A stretch of DNA of 64,000 nucleotides from Bacillus sp. OxB-1 (GTDB lineage: Bacteria; Bacillota; Bacilli; Bacillales_A; Planococcaceae), in the NCBI RefSeq assembly GCF_000829195.1, contig NZ_AP013294.1:2305001-2369000 (forward strand), read 5' to 3'. Positions 45,145 to 53,394 of the stretch are shown here, piece by piece. A program made the position numbers and the translations under genes. The notes under the pieces are model-generated. The model had not been told where the DNA came from, did not search any database, and was given only the letters and a program-made list of their open reading frames with translations. The stretch's first letter is position 1; the number at the start of each line of letters is the position of its first letter.

Positions 45145-45198
45145 GGGGCTGTCCGATAAGTCAGTGAGAAACTGGCTTAATCGGATAGCCCCGTTTTT
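45145..45198 (+). terminator. Hairpin built from family B-like ends
   Basis: GGGGCTGTCCGATAAG pairs with CTTAATCGGATAGCCCC (partly) around a small CAGTGAGAAACTGG loop, then GTTTTTT. It looks like two family B-type ends joined, and serves as terminator of the upstream gene. Confidence 0.7.
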
Positions 45199-45210
45199 TA
45201 GGTTATGGTA

Positions 45211-45269
45211 GGAAAATCGTTCAGGAACGGCGACGCCCACGGAAAGGGAGCCTTCCTGAACGATTTTCC
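45211..45269. repeat. 17-bp perfect inverted repeat
   Basis: GGAAAATCGTTCAGGAA and TTCCTGAACGATTTTCC flank 25 bases. It lies beyond the 3' end of the minus-strand ABC operon, followed by TTTCAGGACAGC, a possible decayed family B end. Confidence 0.75.
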
Positions 45270-45300
45270 GGGTTTCAGGACAGCTTTATATTTCAACTTA

Positions 45301-46092
45301 TCATTTCCAAGGCAAGAGCTTGTTTTCCAACCATTGTAAGAGCCGGTTGAATGTCAGGCCGAGGATGGATAGGACGAGAACGCCTACCATCAATTTGGAA
45401 GTGATCATGAGATTTCCGTAATGCAGTACCATGGAACCGATCCCGCTTTGCGCCGCGATCATTTCCGCTGCGACCAACAGGAGCAGGGAAGTCCCCGCTG
45501 CCAGCTTCAAACCGGCGAAGATCATCGGCAAGGCACCGGGCAGGATCACTTTCCGGATGACATTGAAATGGTTCGATCCAAAGGTGATCGCTGCTTTGAT
45601 CAAAATCTGATCGACGTTCCGCACCCCGGAATAGGTGTTGATGACGACCGGGAAAAATACGCCCAGCGCGATGATGGTCACTTTGGACAGCTCGCCGATG
45701 CCAAGCCACAGAACGAACAATGGCAGTAAGGCGATTTTAGGAATCGGATACAAAGAGTAGACGATGGGCGTCCCGATAGCATCCACCCATTTGGAAAATC
45801 CGAGCAGAAGGCCGACGATGATGCCGACCGTGGAACCGATCAGATAGCCGACTCCGATCCGGTACAGACTCGGACCCAGGTTTCTCGTGATTTCCCCGCT
45901 GACGAGCATATCCCAGCCCGTCGTGACAATTGCCGACGGAGCGGGGAGGAACAGCGGGGAAACGATTTTCAGGCTGCACACGATTTCCCAAAGGATGATC
46001 AAGCCGACGAGCCCGAGTACGGAAGCGTAGATCGGGACCTTTTTTTCCAAAAAGGCGACTCGGTTGGTGATTGTTTTTTTCTGATGTGCCAT
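45301..46092 (-). CDS. ABC transporter permease (nitrate/sulfonate/taurine type)
   Basis: A 263-residue permease of the SsuC/TauC type with about six membrane segments (residues 18-40, 75-95, 105-125, 135-155, 190-215, 225-250). The cytoplasmic coupling EAA-like loop reads AAITFGSNHFNVIRKVILPGALPMIFAG near residue 160 (shown by FNVIRKVILPGALP). Last gene of a three-gene operon, 7 bp after the ATPase. Substrate is not readable: sulfonates, thiamine precursors and others are all known. Confidence 0.88.
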   Translation of the reverse strand: MAHQKKTITNRVAFLEKKVPIYASVLGLVGLIILWEIVCSLKIVSPLFLPAPSAIVTTGWDMLVSGEITRNLGPSLYRIGVGYLIGSTVGIIVGLLLGFSKWVDAIGTPIVYSLYPIPKIALLPLFVLWLGIGELSKVTIIALGVFFPVVINTYSGVRNVDQILIKAAITFGSNHFNVIRKVILPGALPMIFAGLKLAAGTSLLLLVAAEMIAAQSGIGSMVLHYGNLMITSKLMVGVLVLSILGLTFNRLLQWLENKLLPWK

Positions 46093-46099
46093 CGATTTT

Positions 46100-46867
46100 T
46101 CACTCCTTCAAGGCTTCGACGGCATCATGGCGGATCATTTGCCAGATTTCTTCCGAATACCGTTCAAATTGTTCCCGATGTTGTTCTTCGCCTCTGCCCA
46201 TCTTAGGCAAATCGATGGGGATGATGCTTTTGATGCGTCCCGGATGCCTCGACAGCACGATGACGCGGTCGGCCAAATAGACCGCCTCCTGGATGTTATG
46301 CGTGACATACAGCGTGCTCAGCTGGGTCCGGTTCCAGATCGTCAGCAATTCCTCCTGCATCAGCGTCCGTGTTTGGGCATCCAGAGCGGAGAAAGGCTCG
46401 TCCATGAGCAGCAAGTCCGGCTCGACCGCCAACGCCCGGCCGATTCCGACCCGCTGCTTCATGCCCCCGGAGAGCTGCTTCGGATAAGCATCCTTGAAAT
46501 CCGTCAAGCCGACCATGTCGATGTAATAGTCCGCTTTTTCCTTGATTTCCTGTTTGCTGACCTTCCGTTCCTCCAGACCGTAAATGACGTTTTGATAAAC
46601 GGTCCGCCATGGAAAGAGCGCTATTTCCTGGAAGACGATCGCCAAATTCGGATCCTTCTCGATCCCTTCAAAATAGACCGACCCGGTAGTAGGGGATAAT
46701 AATCCCCCTACAATGTTGAGCAAGGTCGATTTCCCGCATCCGCTTGGTCCGACCAGGACGACAAACTCCTTCTCGTGGATGGTGAAATTAATATTCTCCA
46801 AGGCTGTTGTAACTTCTTTCTTGGTGTTGGTGAATGTCTTTCCGACATCATCAATGACAATCTTCAT
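46100..46867 (-). CDS. ABC transporter ATP-binding protein (SsuB type)
   Basis: A 255-residue ATPase. Walker [10 protein letters not shown] near residue 40, Q-loop [10 protein letters not shown], signature LSGGMKQR near residue 140, Walker [13 protein letters not shown] near residue 160 and switch His in VTHNIQEAV. It pairs with the permease downstream and the binding lipoprotein upstream. Confidence 0.93.
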   Translation of the reverse strand: MKIVIDDVGKTFTNTKKEVTTALENINFTIHEKEFVVLVGPSGCGKSTLLNIVGGLLSPTTGSVYFEGIEKDPNLAIVFQEIALFPWRTVYQNVIYGLEERKVSKQEIKEKADYYIDMVGLTDFKDAYPKQLSGGMKQRVGIGRALAVEPDLLLMDEPFSALDAQTRTLMQEELLTIWNRTQLSTLYVTHNIQEAVYLADRVIVLSRHPGRIKSIIPIDLPKMGRGEEQHREQFERYSEEIWQMIRHDAVEALKE

Positions 46868-46872
46868 CTACA

Positions 46873-47958
46873 TCACTTCCCTAAGTCTTGCAAAGCTTCT
46901 TCCAACAGCTCCGTATTGACGATTTCGCTCGGATCAATGGAATCGACCAATTTTTCCTTCACATACCAATCGACCTGCGTCTGGATATCGGTGTCGAGCA
47001 GCTTTCCGTCCCGGTCCATATATGGAAGTCCCAATTTGATGAGTTCCGGCTCTTGGTCGGTATATTTCGCGATGATTTCGATCACTTCCTCATAATTTTC
47101 CCCCGGAACGATTTCATCGCCTTCTTTTGTCAAGACGGCATCATAATAATAGCGCGTCGCTTTCGCATAAGCTTTCAGGAACTTGACAGCTGTCTCTTTG
47201 TCGTCGGCGAATGCTTGGGAGAAGAAGATCCCGGAAGTCTGATAATCCATTTCATCCCCGACTTGGGCGATGACTTTTCCATAGCCTTCCTTCACGACAC
47301 GCGATACGTTCGGCTCATTCAAAAGGACGGCATCCACCTGTTTGCTTTGCAACGTCTCCATCAAGCCCGGAATGCTGTTCACCGGCACCAATTCAACGTC
47401 CGCTGTTGTCAAACCATGCAATTCAAGCAATTGGCCCGCCATGTAGTGGTACGTCGAACCCGTTTGCGTGATTCCAATTTTCTTGCCTTTCAAATCTTCG
47501 ATCGAAGCTGCATCCGAATCGCTTGGGACCAATACCGCAGTGGATGAATAGCCTGCCTGCTCCCGGCCCTTATCCGCGACAATCAATAACTTCTCTCCGC
47601 CGGCCACCATATTATAGAGGCTCGCTGTGATTCCGGTCGCACCGACATCGATATCTCCGCTCGTCGTGGCAACTGAAATAGGCTGGGCCGCTTCAAACCA
47701 CTTCTCTTGCGCATCGATGCCTTCCTCCTCGAAGAAGCCTTTCTCCAATGCGATGAATAATGGAGCGGAGCTCGTCAGTTTGAGCATTCCGATATCCACC
47801 TTTTTGTTTTCGGCGGATGGGCTTTCCTCCGGAGTGCCTTCCGATTTTTGGACATCCCCTGTCGAAGCGGAATCCGATCCTGCATCTTTACCGCACGCTG
47901 CTAAGGCGAATGCCAACAGGATGACGGAAAAAAGTGCATACCAAAACTTTCTTCTCAT
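46873..47958 (-). CDS. ABC transporter substrate-binding lipoprotein (SsuA/NMT1 type)
   Basis: A 361-residue lipoprotein: signal peptide with lipobox ALAAC (Cys near residue 22), a Ser/Glu-rich linker to about residue 52, then an NMT1/SsuA-type domain: LTSSAPLFIALEKGFFEEEGI, IDVGATGITASLYNMVAGG, LKGKKIGITQTGSTYHYMA and VDAVLLNEPNVSRVVKEGYG. The domain family covers sulfonates, nitrate, thiamine pyrimidines and riboflavin precursors. RBS GGGGGGAAACAAAA. First gene of the operon; an imperfect GTGAG/CTCAC hairpin lies in its upstream region. Confidence 0.88.
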   Translation of the reverse strand: MRRKFWYALFSVILLAFALAACGKDAGSDSASTGDVQKSEGTPEESPSAENKKVDIGMLKLTSSAPLFIALEKGFFEEEGIDAQEKWFEAAQPISVATTSGDIDVGATGITASLYNMVAGGEKLLIVADKGREQAGYSSTAVLVPSDSDAASIEDLKGKKIGITQTGSTYHYMAGQLLELHGLTTADVELVPVNSIPGLMETLQSKQVDAVLLNEPNVSRVVKEGYGKVIAQVGDEMDYQTSGIFFSQAFADDKETAVKFLKAYAKATRYYYDAVLTKEGDEIVPGENYEEVIEIIAKYTDQEPELIKLGLPYMDRDGKLLDTDIQTQVDWYVKEKLVDSIDPSEIVNTELLEEALQDLGK

Positions 47959-48092
47959 TTTTGTTTCCCCCCATCTATGTAGTCAGTGAGATCTTCTTGT
48001 ATGTACAACTAGGAGCTCACCTTATTAGGATACCATAAAACGTTGTGAAAATTGTTGGATAGTTTGAATTGATTGTCGAATAAAGGGATAGG

Positions 48093-48129
48093 AAAAAGGC
48101 CGGAGAGCATTCCGCATCTCCGACCTTTT
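48093..48129 (-). terminator. Terminator of Asp-rich lipoprotein gene
   Basis: AAAAGGCCGGAGA pairs with TCTCCGACCTTTT (one mismatch), T-run on the minus-strand side. Confidence 0.82.
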
Positions 48130-48139
48130 GCTAGTTTGA

Positions 48140-48403
48140 TCATGGAGTTGTCTCTGTTGTCGTGCCTTCATCAGGCGTGGCGTCCGGAGTCGTTGTAGCG
48201 CCTCCATCCGGCGTCGTTTCATTCACGTCCATGTCGATATTCGTATCGGTGCCGTCATCCACATCGGCTGGCGGGTTATCGACATTTACGTCGACGTCAT
48301 CAGGATCGTTATCGTCCGCACAAGCGGCAAGCATGCTGACTGATAATATAGTGGCGGCTCCGAGTTTCAGCCATCTCTTATTTTCCGGTTTTGCTAGTTT
48401 CAA
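48140..48403 (-). CDS. Small Asp/Thr-rich lipoprotein
   Basis: An 87-residue lipoprotein read from a TTG at 48403, 9 bases after GGAGGAGATT. The signal segment LKLGAATILSVSMLAAC ends in lipobox MLAAC (Cys near residue 27). The mature part is low-complexity and strongly acidic, with repeated D/N/V (DDNDPDDVDVNVDN) then Thr/Pro/Asp repeats (TTTPDATPDEGTTTETTP), so it is probably disordered and may bind cations at the membrane surface. Family not recognised. Confidence 0.65.
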   Translation of the reverse strand: MKLAKPENKRWLKLGAATILSVSMLAACADDNDPDDVDVNVDNPPADVDDGTDTNIDMDVNETTPDGGATTTPDATPDEGTTTETTP

Positions 48404-48517
48404 TGAAATCTCCTCCAAAAGTAAAATGATTTTCAAGGTGCTACTTACTGGTTACCCCGGATTTCACCCTTTCAATCACTACACTTACATGACAGGAGTG
48501 TTTCAATTTAATCGGAA

Positions 48518-49420
48518 CTAGAGACGATGCTCAGAATACTTGTTTGCATGGACATGTTGCGTGGCAGCTTCCATCATTTGTGGATCGACCGGTTTCTGGT
48601 AGGCTCTGATGGAGTCTTGGAGCTGTTCCTCTGTCCGTGCGCCGATCAGGGCGGTGGCCACGGTTTCGTCTTGCAGCGCGAATGCGATGGCGATCGCATG
48701 CAGATCGGCGCGGTCTGTAGACAAAGAGGCGATGGTCTGTTGCAAGCCCGCAGCATCATAGTCTAGGAACCCGTCCAGCTTCCGGGCTCTCGCCAATCCT
48801 TCATCCGTCAACAAGCCTTTTGCGAGCGTCCCGCGGGCAATGACGGAAGCGCCCCGGTCCCGGATCATCGGCAGCCATTCTTCCGGCCTGCGATCGAGCA
48901 GGCTATATTGCATCATGACCGAAACGGCCGAACTGCCATCGAGGAAGCGTTTGATGACGGTCGGGCGTATGGAAGAAATCCCATAGTGACGAATCAAGCC
49001 CTCTTTTTTCAAACTTTCAAACGCCTCGATCGTTTCCTCGGCATCGTCCTCCATCGTTCCGCCATGCAATTGATACAGATCGATATAGTCGGTACCGAGC
49101 CGCCGTAGACTGTCTTTCACCGCACTGACGATATGCCGTTTCGTCGGATTCCAAGACCAGCCGTTGCCGTCCGGGTTCAGCCGGTTTCCGACTTTCGTCG
49201 CCAGGATGATATCTTCCCGCCTGTTTTTCAGCGCATAGCCGACGAGTTCTTCATTTTTCCCGCCATCGTATAGATCGGCCGTGTCGAAAAAGGTAATGCC
49301 CGCATCGAGAGCGGCATCGATGATCCGTTTGGATTCCTGGAAGTCGTCAGGCAACGACATGCAGCCGAGCCCCAATTCCGAAACGGTCAACCCGCTCTGG
49401 CCCAATTCTCTTTGATTCAC
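48518..49420 (-). CDS. Aldo/keto reductase
   Basis: A 300-residue NADPH-dependent reductase of the AKR superfamily. Marks: LGQSGLTVSELGLGCMSLP at the N terminus, DAGITFFDTADLYDGGKNEELVG with catalytic Asp and Tyr near residue 50, ILATKVGN with the catalytic Lys near residue 80, YIDLYQLHGG with the His near residue 117, and IPYS-type region seen as MMQYSLLDRR. GTG at 49420 behind GGGAGGTGC is the start; the frame extends to 49867 but that stretch overlaps nudF on the opposite strand and is not protein-like. Substrate unknown. Confidence 0.9.
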   Translation of the reverse strand: MNQRELGQSGLTVSELGLGCMSLPDDFQESKRIIDAALDAGITFFDTADLYDGGKNEELVGYALKNRREDIILATKVGNRLNPDGNGWSWNPTKRHIVSAVKDSLRRLGTDYIDLYQLHGGTMEDDAEETIEAFESLKKEGLIRHYGISSIRPTVIKRFLDGSSAVSVMMQYSLLDRRPEEWLPMIRDRGASVIARGTLAKGLLTDEGLARARKLDGFLDYDAAGLQQTIASLSTDRADLHAIAIAFALQDETVATALIGARTEEQLQDSIRAYQKPVDPQMMEAATQHVHANKYSEHRL

Positions 49421-49492
49421 ATAAATGCACCTCCCGTTTCCTCCATGGTACAATGTGCATATGGCAAATGAAAGAAGTTCGCAGTCGAAAGG

Positions 49493-50047
49493 ATGAAGGA
49501 TTTGGAGGCATATGAGGAAAAGACGGTAACGGGGGAGACGTTGTATGAAGGGAAGGTCATTTCGCTCCGGGTGGAAGAAGTGGAGTTGCCGGATGGCAAG
49601 CGGGCTACCCGAGAATTGGTCCGTCATCCGGGCGCGGTGGCGATCCTGGCAATCACTTCTGAAGGTAAGCTGGTGTTCGTCGAACAATACCGCAAGGCAC
49701 TGGAGCGGTCGCTTATTGAAATCCCCGCAGGAAAAATCGACCCTGGGGAAGCCCCTGAAGTGACGGCTGTCCGTGAATTGGAGGAAGAGACGGGCTACGG
49801 TGCCCGTGAGTTCACTTTCATCCAGTCCTTTGCCACCTCTCCGGGATTTGCGGATGAGGTGATTCATCTTTACTTGGCGAGGGATTTGTATCCGATTGAA
49901 AATCCGGCAGCGGGGGATGAGGATGAATTTATCAATCTAATGGAAGTATCGCTTGCCGAAGCGGAGGAAATGATGGCCGACGGTGCCATCTTTGACGCCA
50001 AAACGGCATTCGCCGTCCTGTATGCAAAAAATCTATTGAATACATGA
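49493..50047 (+). CDS. nudF: ADP-ribose pyrophosphatase NudF (Nudix hydrolase)
   Basis: Hydrolyses ADP-ribose to AMP and ribose-5-phosphate. The 184-residue protein has a perfect Nudix box: GKIDPGEAPEVTAVRELEEETGY in pieces GKIDPGE and RELEEETGY near residues 81-103. Its N-terminal domain-swapped strands (YEGKVISLRVEEVELPDGK) and FATSPGFADEVIHLYLA are typical of NudF. It starts the nudF-(membrane)-fur-xerD-deoB stretch, similar in order to B. subtilis. Confidence 0.94.
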   Translation: MKDLEAYEEKTVTGETLYEGKVISLRVEEVELPDGKRATRELVRHPGAVAILAITSEGKLVFVEQYRKALERSLIEIPAGKIDPGEAPEVTAVRELEEETGYGAREFTFIQSFATSPGFADEVIHLYLARDLYPIENPAAGDEDEFINLMEVSLAEAEEMMADGAIFDAKTAFAVLYAKNLLNT

Positions 50048-50102
50048 CCTATTTTCGGCCGGACAAGCATATGTTGTACAAACTATGCGGAGGTGCAGGC
50101 CT

Positions 50103-50618
50103 ATGGTCCGTTCATTGTCATTCATCCATTTGTTCGTCATACTAGCGGTCGGGTATATCGGAGGGGCGCTGTTGTTCCGCGAGGTATCTTCCGAGGCCGC
50201 GGAGAGATGGATCTCCTTTTACGATTTGCGGGTCGTCGGGGGGCAGGATGCGGGTGCGATCAGGCCGATTGGGGTTTTTGTGTTCTTTTATACACTGGCG
50301 TATATTTTTTCGAGAATCCGGCAAACCCGCCCCTTGGTTTTATTCACAGGGGCTTTGAAAAGTGTTTTTTTCGGGCTGGCGTCGTCCTATTTGCTCGGGT
50401 CGGGGATGAAGATGCTTGACTATACGGTGTGGTGGTTCCCGTTCCAGTTCATCTCCTGTTTCCTGTTCCTATTGTATTGCACGGTGCTTTGTCCTCCTTA
50501 TTTTATGCGCCCGACGATCGGAAAAAGACGCAATCCGCGTGCTTTGCCGATCCTGCTCCTATTGTCCGCTGTCGTCCTGGCATCTGAAATGCTCGTCTTC
50601 TATTGGATTATCCGATAG
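50103..50618 (+). CDS. Membrane protein at the spoIIM position
   Basis: A 171-residue integral membrane protein with four or five helices (residues 7-25, 55-72, 80-102, 112-130, 148-168). It lies between nudF and fur, where B. subtilis keeps spoIIM. I see no clear SpoIIM similarity apart from size, topology and a GGALLF stretch in the first helix, so it is either a very divergent form or an unrelated replacement. ATG at 50103 follows GGAGGTGCAGGCCT. Confidence 0.65.
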   Translation: MVRSLSFIHLFVILAVGYIGGALLFREVSSEAAERWISFYDLRVVGGQDAGAIRPIGVFVFFYTLAYIFSRIRQTRPLVLFTGALKSVFFGLASSYLLGSGMKMLDYTVWWFPFQFISCFLFLLYCTVLCPPYFMRPTIGKRRNPRALPILLLLSAVVLASEMLVFYWIIR

Positions 50619-50646
50619 GTCCGAAGAGGAGGTGGTTTCCTTTCGG

Positions 50647-50676
50647 TTGTCATACGGAAAGCCCTTTTGATATAAT
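50647..50676 (+). promoter_or_regulatory. SigA-type promoter of fur
   Basis: TTGTCA, 18-base spacer, TATAAT, 25 bases before the fur ATG. Confidence 0.7.
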
Positions 50677-50701
50677 GAAGTCAGTTTGAGGGGGGCGTCG
50701 T

Positions 50702-51169
50702 ATGGAGAGCCGGATCGATCGTATAAAGAAACAACTGCATGGGGCCAGCTATAAGTTGACGCCTCAGCGGGAAGCGACAGTGAGAGTGCTCCTGGAGTAT
50801 GAGGAGGACCATCTTAGCGCGGAAGACGTTTTCCTGCTAGTGAAGGAGAAAGCGCCGGAGATCGGTCTTGCGACTGTGTATCGTACATTGGAATTGCTGA
50901 CAGATCTTAAAATAGTCGATAAAATCAATTTCGGGGACGGGGTTTCCCGTTATGACCTTCGGCAAGAAGGGGCTGACCACTTCCATCACCACCTGATCTG
51001 CATCGAATGCGGAACAGTGGATGAAATCCAGGAAGACCTCCTGGGAGAAGTGGAAAAAGTCGTGGAAAGCCGTTTTGAATTTGCCGTAAAAGACCATTGG
51101 CTGACATTCCATGGCATCTGCAAAAGATGCCGGTCCGATAAGGATGAACAGGAAGATAAGGAAGAGTGA
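50702..51169 (+). CDS. fur: Ferric uptake regulator family repressor Fur
   Basis: A 155-residue metal-dependent repressor. The winged helix is visible (YKLTPQREATVRVLLE and IGLATVYRTLELLTDLKIV), then the metal site DHFHHHLICIECG and the structural zinc CxxC pairs (CIEC and CKRC near residues 100 and 140). Position before xerD as in B. subtilis supports Fur rather than PerR or Zur. RBS GAGGGGGGCGTCGT. Confidence 0.93.
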   Translation: MESRIDRIKKQLHGASYKLTPQREATVRVLLEYEEDHLSAEDVFLLVKEKAPEIGLATVYRTLELLTDLKIVDKINFGDGVSRYDLRQEGADHFHHHLICIECGTVDEIQEDLLGEVEKVVESRFEFAVKDHWLTFHGICKRCRSDKDEQEDKEE

Positions 51170-51225
51170 GGAAAAGGGATGGCGTGCGCTGTCCCTTTTG
51201 TCATTTGATGAAAGGGGGAAGGGGC

Positions 51226-51267
51226 ATGAGTACATACTATAGAGCGGAACATCCCCGACTGCGATGA
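51226..51267 (+). CDS. 13-residue ORF coupled to xerD
   Basis: ATG at 51226 follows AAGGGGGAAGGGGC, a strong ribosome site. The reading MSTYYRAEHPRLR ends in TGA overlapping the xerD ATG (ATGA at 51264-51267). xerD has no ribosome site of its own, so this short ORF could deliver ribosomes to it. In B. subtilis the small gene yqzK lies at this place; this may be its relic. Confidence 0.5.
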   Translation: MSTYYRAEHPRLR

Positions 51268-52163
51268 AAGACGCCCGCTTTGCACTGGAAGATTACATCC
51301 ATTTCCTGCAGGTGGAACGTCAGCTTTCATCCAATACGATCAGCTCGTATCGACGGGATTTGACCGAGTACATCCAGTCGATGGAGGAAGCGGGACATCC
51401 GTCCATCAATAAGGTGGACCGTACGGCGATCATCGGCCATCTGCAACGGTTGAAAGCGGAAGGAAAGTCGGCGAGGACGATATCCCGGCATATTTCGTCG
51501 ATCCGTTCCTTTCACCAATTCCTATTGCGGGATCAGGTGACGGACCAGGATCCGACGGTCCATCTTGAGTTGCCGAAGATTGAACAGAAGTTGCCGCGGG
51601 TCCTATCGATAGATGAGATCGACCGGCTGATCCAAGCGCCGGATGCTGCCACATTGCAAGGGAAACGGGATGTGGCGCTGTTGGAGTTATTATACGGAAC
51701 CGGCATGCGGGTCAGCGAGCTGATCGGGCTCGATATGCAGGACATCCATTTATCGATGGGGTTTGTCCGTGTGTTCGGCAAGGGGGGGAAAGAGCGGATC
51801 ATCCCGCTCGGCCGGAGTGCCATCCAGGCGGTGCAATGCTATGTGGAGGAAGTGCGTCCGCAATTCACGGAGAAGCAGAGGAATGTGGAGGCGTTATTCG
51901 TCAATATGCAAGGTTCGCGGCTGACCCGGCAAGGCTGTTGGAAGATTTTGAAGGGGCATGCCTTGAAAGCGGGTATACAAAAAGAACTGACGCCCCATAT
52001 ATTGCGGCATTCCTTCGCAACGCATCTCATCGAGAACGGGGCCGATCTGCGGGCGGTCCAGGAAATGCTCGGCCATGCGGATATTTCCACGACACAAATC
52101 TATACGCATGTCAGCAAATCCCGCTTGAAGGAAGTGTATGTGAAATTTCACCCGCGTGCATGA
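51264..52163 (+). CDS. xerD: Site-specific tyrosine recombinase XerD
   Basis: Resolves chromosome dimers at dif together with XerC. The 299-residue protein has an N-terminal SAM-like core-binding domain (FLQVERQLSSNTISSYRRDL) and the catalytic domain with Arg in GTGMRVSELIGLD near residue 150, Lys in GKGGKER, HxxR in HILRHSFATHL near residue 245, His in LGHADISTTQ and the nucleophile Tyr in IYTHV near residue 280. Order fur-xerD-deoB fixes it as XerD. Confidence 0.95.
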   Translation: MKDARFALEDYIHFLQVERQLSSNTISSYRRDLTEYIQSMEEAGHPSINKVDRTAIIGHLQRLKAEGKSARTISRHISSIRSFHQFLLRDQVTDQDPTVHLELPKIEQKLPRVLSIDEIDRLIQAPDAATLQGKRDVALLELLYGTGMRVSELIGLDMQDIHLSMGFVRVFGKGGKERIIPLGRSAIQAVQCYVEEVRPQFTEKQRNVEALFVNMQGSRLTRQGCWKILKGHALKAGIQKELTPHILRHSFATHLIENGADLRAVQEMLGHADISTTQIYTHVSKSRLKEVYVKFHPRA

Positions 52164-52200
52164 CGCAATTGGGGTGCAATGAAAATGGGAGGGACAACAA

Positions 52201-53394
52201 ATGGGTAAACATCGGTTTCAGCGGATCCATCTGATCGTGTTGGATTCAGTAGGCATCGGGGAAGCGCCCGACGCGCATCTTTTCGGCGATGAGGGGGCGC
52301 ATACGCTAGGCCATATCGCAGAAGCGATGGGCGGATTGGATATGCCGAATATGGCGCAGCTCGGCCTGGGGAACATCGCGGACATCCAAGGGATTGCCCC
52401 CGAAGCGGATCCCCGCGGCTTTTACACGAAGATGCAGGAAGCTTCTGTCGGGAAAGACACGATGACCGGCCATTGGGAGATCATGGGGCTCCGGATCGAC
52501 CAACCGTTCAAAGTGTATCCGGACGGGTTCCCGCCAGAGCTGATAGCAGAGCTGGAGCAGCGGACGGGCCGGAAAGTGATCGGCAATAAACCCGCAAGCG
52601 GGACCGCCATCATCGAGGAGCTCGGGCAAGAGCATATGGAAACGGGAGCGCTCATCGTCTATACGTCCGCCGATCCGGTCCTTCAGATCGCGGCGCACGA
52701 AGACATCATCCCGATCGAGGAACAGTACCGGATCTGTGAAATCGCCCGGGAATTGACATTGCAGCCTGAATTTTTGGTCGGGCGCGTCATCGCAAGGCCT
52801 TTTATCGGGGAACCGGGGCATTTCATCCGGACGACCAATCGCCATGACTATGCGTTGAAGCCGTTTGGGCGGATCGTCATGGAGGAGCTGGAAGATGCGG
52901 GCTACGATGTCATTGCAATCGGAAAGATTTCGGATATTTACAATGGCGCCGGGGTGACGGAAGCGGTGCGGACGGTCAGCAATATGGACGGTGTCGATAA
53001 ATTGCTCGATGTCATGAAAAGAGATTTCAACGGCATCAGTTTCGTCAATTTGGTGGATTTCGATGCGTTGTTCGGCCACCGGCGCGATCCGGTCGGATAT
53101 GGAAAGGCGCTGCAGGAATTCGATCGCCGGTTGCCTGAAATCGTCGCAGGGATGCGGAGCGGTGATCTGCTCATCATTACGGCGGATCACGGCAATGACC
53201 CGGTGCACGCCGGAACGGACCATACCCGGGAATACGTGCCGCTGCTCGTTTATTCGCCTTCGATTTCCAAGGGCGGTGCCTTGCCATTGCGGGAAACCTT
53301 CTCGGATATCGGCGCCACGATTGCGGAAAACTTCGGTGTGGAAATGCCGGAAAACGGGACCAGTTTTTTACGTTTGATTGAAGAAAAGGTGTGA
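52201..53394 (+). CDS. deoB: Phosphopentomutase
   Basis: Interconverts ribose- or deoxyribose-1-phosphate and the 5-phosphate in nucleoside breakdown. The 397-residue alkaline-phosphatase-fold enzyme has [17 protein letters not shown] with a metal Asp near residue 16, [10 protein letters not shown] with the phosphorylated Thr near residue 90, and the metal sites TADHGNDP and [11 protein letters not shown] near residue 330-345. RBS GGGAGGGACAACAA. Its stop shares one base with the pdp ATG (TGATG), so the two are coupled. Confidence 0.96.
   Translation: MGKHRFQRIHLIVLDSVGIGEAPDAHLFGDEGAHTLGHIAEAMGGLDMPNMAQLGLGNIADIQGIAPEADPRGFYTKMQEASVGKDTMTGHWEIMGLRIDQPFKVYPDGFPPELIAELEQRTGRKVIGNKPASGTAIIEELGQEHMETGALIVYTSADPVLQIAAHEDIIPIEEQYRICEIARELTLQPEFLVGRVIARPFIGEPGHFIRTTNRHDYALKPFGRIVMEELEDAGYDVIAIGKISDIYNGAGVTEAVRTVSNMDGVDKLLDVMKRDFNGISFVNLVDFDALFGHRRDPVGYGKALQEFDRRLPEIVAGMRSGDLLIITADHGNDPVHAGTDHTREYVPLLVYSPSISKGGALPLRETFSDIGATIAENFGVEMPENGTSFLRLIEEKV

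Noticed and set aside
47959-48090. TPP or other riboswitch before the SsuA-type operon
   Set aside because: There is a loose GTGAG/CTCAC hairpin, but none of the conserved riboswitch words.
49421-49867. N-terminal extension of the aldo/keto reductase frame
   Set aside because: It is antisense to nudF, and the GTG at 49420 has a good ribosome site directly before the conserved start of the domain.
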